From Rhodospirillales bacterium (GTDB taxonomy: Bacteria > Pseudomonadota > Alphaproteobacteria > Rhodospirillales > Casp-alpha2): DNA of 5,572 nucleotides. The position numbers were made by a program, and so were the translations under genes. Of the stretch, positions 1 to 5,572 are shown piece after piece. The stretch covers positions 1 to 5,572 of the forward strand of contig JABJOR010000107.1 in NCBI GenBank assembly GCA_018664265.1, read 5' to 3'. Position 1 is the stretch's first letter. Each line of letters begins with the position of its first letter. The notes below the pieces were generated by a model. That model made no database searches. It saw nothing but the letters and a program-made list of their open reading frames with translations, and was not told where the DNA came from.

Positions 1-499
1 CACCGGGGAATTTTTCCATAATAGCCTTGGTTACCGAGTCCATATGAAGCTGCTGTGAAATAGCAGCAAACCCGCCCAGCAAGGCAGCATTGGGAACTGG
101 GCGCTTAACATGCTTCATGGCGAGTTCCGTAGCGCCTACATCACACACATGATGGGCTGGAAACTTTGCAACAAATTCAGCTATGCCCAAAGCTTCAAAG
201 CTTTGCCGTGAGTTGATCAAAATAAACCCGTCCGGCTTTAATCCCTGAAAGACATCTTCAGAATGCAGCAATGTCGTATCCTGAATAATGATCGCGTCCG
301 GCTGGCTGATAGGCTCTCGCAGGCGGATTTCCTTATCATCAAGGCGACAAAACGATATGACAGGCGCACCCATGCGCTCCGAGCCAAAGCTGGGAAAAGC
401 CTGAGCATATTTTCCTTCCAGAAAGGCAGCAACAGACAACAGCTCTGCGGCTGTTACCACACCCTGCCCGCCTCGACCGTGAATACGTACCTGAAAAAT
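1..499 (-). CDS. 2-oxoacid:acceptor oxidoreductase, gamma subunit (partial, rare ATT start)
   Basis: The frame encodes 166 residues before the left edge cuts it. Near the N-terminus (residues 7-13) is HGRGGQG, followed by TAAELL, then AFLEGKYAQAFPSFGSER and GAPV at about 25-47. This is the signature of the gamma (POR) domain of pyruvate/2-ketoacid:ferredoxin oxidoreductases, cytoplasmic enzymes that decarboxylate a 2-oxoacid to its acyl-CoA and pass electrons to ferredoxin. A later RPVPNAALLGG block (133-143) also fits the family. Members are usually about 180-230 residues, so only the C-terminal end is missing. An in-frame TAG lies four codons before the chosen start (511-509), and no ATG, GTG or TTG precedes HGRGGQG. 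ATT at 499-497 gives the family-typical N-terminus (M)FQVRIHGRGGQG. The first in-frame ATG would delete about 42 residues including that motif. The other subunits (alpha, beta, delta) are expected beyond the left edge. The exact 2-oxoacid cannot be told from this subunit. Confidence 0.88.
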   Translation of the reverse strand, partial: MFQVRIHGRGGQGVVTAAELLSVAAFLEGKYAQAFPSFGSERMGAPVISFCRLDDKEIRLREPISQPDAIIIQDTTLLHSEDVFQGLKPDGFILINSRQSFEALGIAEFVAKFPAHHVCDVGATELAMKHVKRPVPNAALLGGFAAISQQLHMDSVTKAIMEKFPG

Positions 500-504
500 G
501 ATAA

Positions 505-510
505 CCCCCT
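505..510 (-). promoter_or_regulatory. Ribosome binding site supporting the ATT start
   Basis: The minus strand reads AGGGGG here, a partial match to the Shine-Dalgarno consensus. It lies 5 bases before ATT at 499-497 and only 2 bases before the alternative ATC at 502-500. The spacing therefore favours ATT as the initiation codon. Confidence 0.5.
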
Positions 511-539
511 AAGCTTTATTAAACTCACCCCTTACAACG

Positions 540-568
540 ATTATACACTATTTCTATGAAAGACTAAA
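540..568 (-). promoter_or_regulatory. Likely sigma-70 promoter of the oxidoreductase gamma gene
   Basis: The minus strand has a perfect TATAAT at 545-540. At 17-bp spacing the -35 position (568-563) reads TTTAGT, which is weak. Transcription would begin near 533 and leave a leader of about 34 bases. The surrounding spacer (500-640) is AT-rich, and I see no GC-rich stem plus T-run that would terminate the upstream repressor gene, so some readthrough is possible. Confidence 0.45.
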
Positions 569-640
569 TCCAATTGTTCCGAGGTTCACCTAGCTCTCTC
601 GTACTATTGCCATTGATACTAATATTGTAATAAAGATTGC

Positions 641-1321
641 TTACTTCGCATCAGCAAGATAATTGGAAGCTGCAGCATTTCGTATGCCAGCTAAGGCATA
701 GGAGCTCACGATCTTGGCTAAGTCCTTCAAGTCTGACTTATCTTTAGGCGGACGATATCCAAATTTTTCCAGTATTGGCTGTGCAATATCATGCATGGTG
801 CACAGCATTATGGTCATGCTGGTTAGGTGGTTTCGAGTGGTTGCTGAACACTCTGGGCCGGTTAACGCACTGATAATACGCTCTAACTCTTGTCGTACTT
901 CGAGCATAACTTCCCGAATGAGATCATCCAGAGTCGGCGTAGGTTGAGTGATTTCCCGCGCCATGATCTTGCCCAATGTCGGATATTGCCCCCGACTTAT
1001 AATCATCCCGAGAAACCAGGCTATCCATTGGGAAAGTGCCTGTTCGGCGCTGTCGGCCGTTTCCAATGTTGGCATTGTATCCTTGGCAAGCATCTCCTTG
1101 TGGGCACCCAACAACAATTCACGATAAAGAGCTTGCTTACTCCCAAAATAATATTTGACCGACCCCAGATTAACATCAGCTTTCGTACAAATTTGCCGTA
1201 AGCTTGCATCTTTATAGCCGTATTCAGCAAAAGTCACGGCGGCGGCCTGCAGCAAGCACGCACGTGTTTCTACAGCATCACGACGGGTGGGGGTTAATCG
1301 GGGAGCAGGAGGTTTAGACAT
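641..1321 (-). CDS. TetR-family transcriptional repressor, CecR-like
   Basis: This is a 226-residue protein, the usual size for TetR regulators. The N-terminal DNA-binding domain spans about residues 15-62. It has the typical opening helix (TRACLLQAAAVTFAEYGY) and a helix-turn-helix at about 40-61 ending in NLGSVKYYFGSKQALY, the TetR recognition-helix signature. The ligand-binding part, from about 80, contains KIMAREITQPTP and a late SYALAGI segment. These resemble the C-terminal domain (DUF1956) of E. coli CecR/YbiH, a regulator of efflux genes. I chose ATG at 1321-1319 because GAGAG lies about 6 bases upstream on the minus strand. ATG at 1336 and TTG at 1339 are in frame but lack a ribosome site. 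The gene diverges from the adaptor-permease operon, so it most likely represses both that operon and itself, with release by an unknown toxic ligand. The family call is firm; the CecR-like subgroup is by recall of conserved segments. Confidence 0.93.
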   Translation of the reverse strand: MSKPPAPRLTPTRRDAVETRACLLQAAAVTFAEYGYKDASLRQICTKADVNLGSVKYYFGSKQALYRELLLGAHKEMLAKDTMPTLETADSAEQALSQWIAWFLGMIISRGQYPTLGKIMAREITQPTPTLDDLIREVMLEVRQELERIISALTGPECSATTRNHLTSMTIMLCTMHDIAQPILEKFGYRPPKDKSDLKDLAKIVSSYALAGIRNAAASNYLADAK

Positions 1322-1383
1322 AGGACTCTCAATCATCAAGAATAATAATTCATACGCCTGTTTGACTTGTAGAGCAAGCTGGC

Positions 1384-1412
1384 TTAAGTCATAGATTATA
1401 CATCTGTATAAG
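1384..1412 (+). promoter_or_regulatory. Candidate promoter of the adaptor-permease operon
   Basis: TATAAG at 1407-1412 is a near-consensus -10 box. TTAAGT at 1384-1389, 17 bp upstream, is a weak -35. Transcription would start near 1419, leaving a leader of roughly 125 bases before the adaptor start. TTGACT at 1362-1367 is a better -35 hexamer but has no good -10 at proper spacing. The -10 box lies within the right arm of the 16-bp palindrome, which fits repression by the divergent TetR protein. Confidence 0.4.
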
Positions 1413-1423
1413 ATCGCGAGTTG
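1395..1423 (-). promoter_or_regulatory. Candidate promoter of the TetR repressor gene
   Basis: The minus strand shows a perfect TATAAT at 1400-1395. The -35 position at 17-bp spacing (1423-1418, CAACTC) is poor, so any activity would depend mainly on the -10. The start point would fall near 1388 and give a leader of about 65 bases to ATG 1321. The -10 overlaps the left arm of the palindrome at 1396-1411, which suggests autoregulation. Confidence 0.4.
1396..1411. promoter_or_regulatory. Probable TetR-family operator (16-bp palindrome)
   Basis: TTATACATCTGTATAA is a perfect inverted repeat with 7-bp arms and a 2-bp centre, matching the dyad symmetry bound by TetR-type dimers. It sits between the divergent repressor and adaptor genes and overlaps the putative -10 boxes of both promoters, so one bound dimer could block both. 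The sequence shows symmetry and position; binding is inferred. Part of the symmetry could arise simply from two opposed TATAAT-like boxes. Confidence 0.55.
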
Positions 1424-1438
1424 TATTTTGTGCGATCT
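1411..1438. repeat. Inverted repeat, possible second operator
   Basis: AGATCGC (1411-1417) and GCGATCT (1432-1438) are perfect 7-bp inverted arms separated by 14 bases. The repeat begins at the last base of the 16-bp palindrome and spans the expected adaptor transcription start. Its centre is 21 bp, about two helical turns, from the centre of the first palindrome. It could be a second repressor site or a site for another regulator. A chance repeat cannot be excluded. Confidence 0.35.
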
Positions 1439-1533
1439 ATCAACAAATGACTGTTTCTATTAAAAATAAACCTGACTATATGATGGTACTAACAGAATAC
1501 TTTTGGAAGCTCTCTGTTTCCGATCCAATCTTT

Positions 1534-1538
1534 GGAGA
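1534..1538 (+). promoter_or_regulatory. Ribosome binding site that sets the adaptor start
   Basis: GGAGA lies 8 bases before ATG 1547. The nearer ATG at 1541 would leave only 2-3 bases, and a TTG at 1532 would overlap the site itself. ATG 1547 is therefore preferred. Confidence 0.65.
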
Positions 1539-1546
1539 ATATGATA

Positions 1547-2917
1547 ATGGCGACCTCAATAAAAAAGAAGCTCCTGATTCTGCCACCAATTATTCTTGGC
1601 ATTATCATAATCATTTTTATGGTTGCATCTAAAAAACCACCTGAACAGCGCCCCTTTGTCGAGCCTGCTCACAAGGTCCGCGTGATCAAAGCAGCAGCAA
1701 TATCGGTGGTCCCTCGAGTGTTAGGGTATGGCTCTGTTGCGCCACAAAAAGTTTGGAATGCCGTCGCCGAAGTAGCAGGTCGTATTATCTATGTTCATCC
1801 AGAATTCAAACAGGGTGCAATGTTGCCCGCAGGCACGGAACTGGTTCACATTTCATCGGCGGACTATGATCTGGCAATCGCCCAGATTGAAGCAAATTTA
1901 CGATCCGCGGATGCCCAACAGGATGAATTACATGTAACAGAAAAAAATACCCGGGCTTCACTTGAAATTGAGGAACGTTCCCTTGAAATTAAAGAGCAAG
2001 AGCTGGAGCGAATAAGTAAACTCCAGAAAAAAGGCACTGTTTCACAATCCTCCGTGGATGCTGAGCAACGCAATGCACTATTACAGAGTCAACAAGTTCA
2101 AAATCTTCGTAATTCACTCAAACTGATCCCGACGCAAGTCCGGGTGATCAAAGAACAGATAGCTGTTTATGAAGCACAATTGGCTGATGCACAGTTGGAC
2201 CTGGAACGCACCATCGTGCGTCTCCCATTCAATGCCCGCATTGCCGAAGCTAATGTGGAAATTACCCAGTATGTTCAGGTAGGACAACAGATTGCCATTG
2301 CCGATGGAACCAAAACCTCGGAAGTGGCAGCACAAATCCCCACCGCCCTTTTTAAAGATGTGCTGAGTAGCGTGCAAAGCACGGGAAACATTCAATACTC
2401 CCCTATCTCTTTTAAAGAGGCCTTTGCAGAAATGGGCATGACGGCAGAAGTTCGCTTGCGAACAGGTCGTGACATCATTCGATGGGAAGGTCGGGTAGAG
2501 CGTATCAGCGATACAATTGATCCCCAGACCCGTACAGTTGGTGTCATTGTAGCAGTGGATGATACGTATAAAAACGCAAGACCGGGAGAGCGTCCGCCTT
2601 TGGTAAAAGGCATGTATGTAGAAGTTGAATTACGGACAAACCCACGTAAAGCGATGGTGGTCGTGCCTCGCTCTGCTGTTCGAAATAATCAAATTTTTGT
2701 GGTGGATGCAGACTCTCGATTGGTTAGTCGTATGGTCGAAACTGGGTTGGTGCAGGGAAATTTCATAGCCTTGAATGCTGGTCTTGCCCCCGGAGAATTG
2801 TTGGTTGTAACCGATTTGATTCCGGCATTGGATGGCATGTTGCTTGATCCGGTACGGGACACCAACCTGGAAGCCCAATTAAGTGAGGACGCATCCGGTG
2901 CGGGGAGCGCACGATGA
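1547..2917 (+). CDS. RND efflux periplasmic adaptor (membrane fusion protein, HlyD/AcrA-type)
   Basis: This 456-residue protein links an inner-membrane RND pump to an outer-membrane channel across the periplasm. After a basic start (IKKK), one hydrophobic segment at about 9-27, with five consecutive isoleucines, acts as an uncleaved anchor or signal. No lipobox cysteine is seen, unlike AcrA. The domain order follows the family: split lipoyl/barrel-sandwich halves at about 64-103 and 223-252, a long alpha-helical hairpin (about 105-222, rich in E, Q, L), a beta-barrel (about 254-365, with PLVKGMYVEVEL near its end), and a membrane-proximal domain (about 366-435, VVVPRSAV onward). The hairpin tip has R155, L159 and S166, an exact RxxxLxxxxxxS motif, which in the family docks onto TolC-type channels. 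The start is set by GGAGA at 1534-1538. The stop overlaps the permease start by 4 bases, indicating translational coupling. The substrate is unknown. Confidence 0.93.
   Translation: MATSIKKKLLILPPIILGIIIIIFMVASKKPPEQRPFVEPAHKVRVIKAAAISVVPRVLGYGSVAPQKVWNAVAEVAGRIIYVHPEFKQGAMLPAGTELVHISSADYDLAIAQIEANLRSADAQQDELHVTEKNTRASLEIEERSLEIKEQELERISKLQKKGTVSQSSVDAEQRNALLQSQQVQNLRNSLKLIPTQVRVIKEQIAVYEAQLADAQLDLERTIVRLPFNARIAEANVEITQYVQVGQQIAIADGTKTSEVAAQIPTALFKDVLSSVQSTGNIQYSPISFKEAFAEMGMTAEVRLRTGRDIIRWEGRVERISDTIDPQTRTVGVIVAVDDTYKNARPGERPPLVKGMYVEVELRTNPRKAMVVVPRSAVRNNQIFVVDADSRLVSRMVETGLVQGNFIALNAGLAPGELLVVTDLIPALDGMLLDPVRDTNLEAQLSEDASGAGSAR
2902..2907 (+). promoter_or_regulatory. Ribosome binding site of the permease gene
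   Basis: GGGGAG inside the last codons of the adaptor gene lies 6 bases before ATG 2914. It supports the start that overlaps the adaptor stop codon (ATGA). Confidence 0.6.
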
Positions 2918-5572
2918 TTCGATATTTTGCAAACCACCCCACAGCGGCCAATTTAATGATGGTCGCTTTCCTCGTGGCCGGGCTGTTCGCTGCCCCCCAA
3001 TTACAGCGAGAGACTTTCCCCCGAATAGAACCACGCTATGTCGAGGTCACCGTGCCTTTCCCCGGCGCAAGCGCTGAAGATGTAGAAGAGGCAATTTGTC
3101 AACGTATTGAGGATTCTCTGGATGCGGTGAACTATATTGAAGAAGTTTCCTGTGAAGCTTCGGAGAGCGTCGGTAAAGCCAAGATCAAAATGGTCGAAGG
3201 GCAGAACCTGGACCGGTTCCTATCGGACATTAAAACCGAAGTCGAAGCTATCGACAATTTTCCTGATGAAACTGAAACAATGATTATCAAGCAACTCGGG
3301 CGCACTGACTTTGTCGCCTCGGTAGCGCTGGTCGGGCCAAAACGACTGGTTGACTTGAAAGCCCAAGCCGAAGCGGTCAAAGACCGAATGATCGTCTGGG
3401 GCAATATATCCGAAGTGACGATTCAAGGGTTTTCGGATCATCAGATTCGGATAGAATTGGCCGATCTGACATTGCGCCAGTTCGGCCTGTCGGTAGAAGA
3501 TGTTGCCGATGTGATTTCCCGGCAAAGCGTAGATTTGCCAGCAGGTGACGTGGAAACCCGTAGTGGTCAAATTCTTATACGGTTTGATGATGAGCGCGAG
3601 CGGGTGCACGAATTTGCTAATCTGGTGGTGCTTGGCGGTGATCAAGGCGGGCAGGTACTTCTTGGTGACATCGCCACAATCACTGATCGATTTGAGCTGG
3701 ACGAAGACAAGATAGAGTTCAATGGTCAGCGTGCCGCTCTTCTGCAAATCAGCAAGACTGAGACAGAAGATACCCTCGTTGCTATCGATGCGGTTAACAG
3801 CTTCATTGCGCATGAAAATGCGATTTCACCGGCGGGTGTGAAACTCGTGGTGACCAATGATGGCGCATCTATTGTGCGGGATCGTCTAGATTTACTTTTG
3901 GATAACGGCGCAATGGGACTGTTGCTGGTTTTCCTGGCCATGTGGATTTTCTTTGGTCTGCGGTTTTCATTCTGGGTATCTATGGGCTTACCGGTCTCCT
4001 TCCTCGGTGCCATCGCCGTCATGTTGGTAACAGGCTACACCATCAATATGCTGACAATGGTCGGACTGTTGATAGCCATTGGTTTGTTAATGGACGATGC
4101 TATTGTGATTTCTGAAAATGTCGCCAGACATCGCCAGCATGGTAAGGAACCGCTGGAAGCCGCCGTTCAGGGTGCACAGCAAATGTTTCCGAGCATTCTT
4201 GCTTCCTTTACGACCACCGCTTGCGTCTTCGGTTCTCTATTGTTTCTGAAAGGAGATATCGGTTCCATATTATCCGTCGTACCAGCGGTCATGCTCTTCG
4301 TTTTATCTGTTAGTTTGGTGGAAGCCTTTCTGATCCTGCCGAATCATCTTTGCCATGCCATGGGGCATCATGAAATTAGCAACCCTACCGGGCTGCGGGG
4401 TTGGGTGGAAAATCGTCTGAGCTGGATGCGCAAACATGTTGGGCGAGCAGCCAGGGTTTGTGTGCGGTGGCGCTATCTGACAGTGGGTGTAGCCTTTGGT
4501 TTATTGTTTTTAACCGTCAGTCTGCTTGCCGGTGGTGTGGTGAAATTCAAGGCCTTTCCCGAATTGGATGGGGATACACTGGAAGTCAGGATTCTTCTGC
4601 CCAAAGGGACACCGCTATCAAGAACAGAGTCCGTGGCAGACCATGTGCGGGATGCATTAATGCGTGTCGATGCTGAATTAACGCCACTGCAGCCAGATAG
4701 CCAACCTTTGGTTCGCAACGTTACGTTTCAGTTTAACAAAAACGTTGATGCATTTGAGTCAGGGGCTCATGTGGCAACGGTTACAGCCGATCTCTTAAGT
4801 GCAGAAATTCGCAACACCACATCCGATGAGGTATTTCAAAAATGGCGACAGGAAGTCGGAGTGCTGCCTGATGTGATCAACTTGAAATTTGCAGAAACAA
4901 CAATTGGACCAGCAGGTTTACCAATTGACATTCGCTTACAGGGTCAGGATTTGAAAACCTTGAAAGCGGCATCCAGGGAATTGCAGTTTTGGTTAAACAG
5001 CTATGAAGGAGTCTATGACATCAGCGATGACCTGCGCCCCGGCAAGCCTGAAATTCGGGTGCGTCTACGGGACGGGGCCAGCACCCTCGGCATTGATGCG
5101 CAAATGGTTGCCCGGCAACTTCGCACCGCCTTTCTGGGGGAAACAGCGAGCGAAGTTCAAATTGGCGGTGAATCTTATGATGTCAGTGTACGTTTGCGTC
5201 GTGATGATCGTAACAGCCTGGCAGATCTGGATTACTTTACTGTAACCACACCGGAAGGAGCTCAGGTTCCGCTTAATGTGGTGGCAGTATTAGAACAAGA
5301 TCGCGGGGTTGCGCGGATCAATCGTGTGGGTGGTATTCGAACTGTTACAATCCAGGGGGATGTGAATGTTCTGCAAGCCAATGCTAATAGCATTATCCAA
5401 GATACTCTTAAGCATTTCGTTCCAGAGCTGCGAGAAAAATATCCAGGCGTCTCGTTAGCCCTGGAAGGGCAAAATAAGGAAATGGCCCAAACCCAGGCTT
5501 CCATGGTAAGCGGATTTGCTTTGGGACTAGTTGGAGTATTCCTGTTATTAAGTTTTCAATTCCGTAGTTATC
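2914..5572 (+). CDS. RND-family efflux permease, HAE (AcrB-like) type, 3' end missing
   Basis: The frame stays open for 886 codons to the right edge. It encodes an inner-membrane proton-driven drug/metabolite exporter that works as a trimer. The N-terminus (MIRYFANHPTAANLMMVAFL) leads into TM1 at about 13-30. The first periplasmic porter loop spans about 31-328, with the family motif PFPGASAEDVEEAI at 48-61. TM2-TM6 follow at about 331-348, 354-374, 378-400, 428-446 and 450-477. TM4 carries the proton-relay aspartates D394 and D395 in IGLLMDDAIVISENV, matching AcrB D407/D408. A cytoplasmic linker (about 478-520), TM7 (about 522-541) and the second periplasmic loop (about 542-863) come next, and the window ends within TM8. 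AcrB-type pumps run about 1,020-1,080 residues, so roughly 150-190 residues (rest of TM8 and TM9-TM12) lie outside, including the expected TM10 relay lysine. It overlaps and is probably coupled to the adaptor gene. The conserved DD pair argues against the metal-exporting branch; the substrate cannot be told. Confidence 0.95.
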   Translation, partial: MIRYFANHPTAANLMMVAFLVAGLFAAPQLQRETFPRIEPRYVEVTVPFPGASAEDVEEAICQRIEDSLDAVNYIEEVSCEASESVGKAKIKMVEGQNLDRFLSDIKTEVEAIDNFPDETETMIIKQLGRTDFVASVALVGPKRLVDLKAQAEAVKDRMIVWGNISEVTIQGFSDHQIRIELADLTLRQFGLSVEDVADVISRQSVDLPAGDVETRSGQILIRFDDERERVHEFANLVVLGGDQGGQVLLGDIATITDRFELDEDKIEFNGQRAALLQISKTETEDTLVAIDAVNSFIAHENAISPAGVKLVVTNDGASIVRDRLDLLLDNGAMGLLLVFLAMWIFFGLRFSFWVSMGLPVSFLGAIAVMLVTGYTINMLTMVGLLIAIGLLMDDAIVISENVARHRQHGKEPLEAAVQGAQQMFPSILASFTTTACVFGSLLFLKGDIGSILSVVPAVMLFVLSVSLVEAFLILPNHLCHAMGHHEISNPTGLRGWVENRLSWMRKHVGRAARVCVRWRYLTVGVAFGLLFLTVSLLAGGVVKFKAFPELDGDTLEVRILLPKGTPLSRTESVADHVRDALMRVDAELTPLQPDSQPLVRNVTFQFNKNVDAFESGAHVATVTADLLSAEIRNTTSDEVFQKWRQEVGVLPDVINLKFAETTIGPAGLPIDIRLQGQDLKTLKAASRELQFWLNSYEGVYDISDDLRPGKPEIRVRLRDGASTLGIDAQMVARQLRTAFLGETASEVQIGGESYDVSVRLRRDDRNSLADLDYFTVTTPEGAQVPLNVVAVLEQDRGVARINRVGGIRTVTIQGDVNVLQANANSIIQDTLKHFVPELREKYPGVSLALEGQNKEMAQTQASMVSGFALGLVGVFLLLSFQFRSY

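Noticed and set aside
541..547. TTATACA, identical to one arm of the proposed operator, at the oxidoreductase promoter
   Set aside because: The second arm is not present, and the match is explained by the TATAAT box itself; a 7-base AT-rich match is likely by chance in this window.
263..559. A 98-codon plus-strand frame opposite the oxidoreductase gene
   Set aside because: It is antisense to the clear HGRGGQG-containing protein and has a non-domain-like composition; it is a shadow frame.
582..591. AGGTTCACCT palindrome between the repressor and oxidoreductase genes
   Set aside because: The arms are only 4 bp with a 2-base centre and no T-run follows, so it is not a convincing terminator or operator.
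1363..1391. Inverted repeat TGACTT-N17-AAGTCA upstream of the pump promoter
   Set aside because: The 6-bp arms with a 17-base gap are weak evidence in a short AT-rich region; kept only as a note because it lies in the control region.
1447..1632. A 61-codon plus-strand frame spanning the leader and adaptor start
   Set aside because: It has no ribosome binding site before its ATG, overlaps the well-supported adaptor gene in another frame, and encodes no recognisable motif.
3220..3813. A 197-codon minus-strand frame inside the permease gene
   Set aside because: Long, but wholly antisense to a conserved RND permease, with no recognisable motif or start signal.

Overview
The window looks like chromosomal DNA from a Gram-negative proteobacterium, probably a gammaproteobacterium-like lineage. 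The case rests on an RND efflux permease with its periplasmic adaptor, a TetR/CecR-like repressor and moderate GC content judged by eye. The sequence alone does not fix a genus. I see no tRNA, rRNA, insertion sequence, CRISPR array or phage gene.

Layout: (1) Positions 1-499, minus strand, hold the 5' part of a gamma subunit of a 2-oxoacid:acceptor (pyruvate:ferredoxin-type) oxidoreductase, cut by the left edge. It appears to start with a rare ATT codon, so ATG-based gene callers would miss or truncate it. (2) Positions 500-640 are a short AT-rich spacer with a good -10 box for that gene and no visible terminator. (3) Positions 641-1321, minus strand, hold a TetR-family repressor with a CecR-like C-terminal domain. 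(4) Positions 1322-1546 are the divergent control region. A 16-bp palindrome there overlaps the likely -10 boxes of both outward promoters, with a second inverted repeat beside it. (5) Positions 1547-2917, plus strand, hold a membrane fusion (periplasmic adaptor) protein. (6) From 2914 to the right edge, plus strand, runs an HAE-type RND permease, cut inside its eighth transmembrane helix. It overlaps the adaptor gene by 4 bases (ATGA).

Parts 3-6 form a standard efflux unit: a local repressor, a shared operator/promoter region, then an adaptor-permease operon. The adaptor carries the RxxxLxxxxxxS hairpin-tip motif used to dock on TolC-type channels. No outer-membrane channel gene is in the window, so it may lie further right or be supplied by an unlinked TolC homologue. 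The oxidoreductase gene has its own promoter and no obvious functional link to the pump. I found no clearly novel system; the points most worth a second look are the ATT start and the operator that straddles both promoters.
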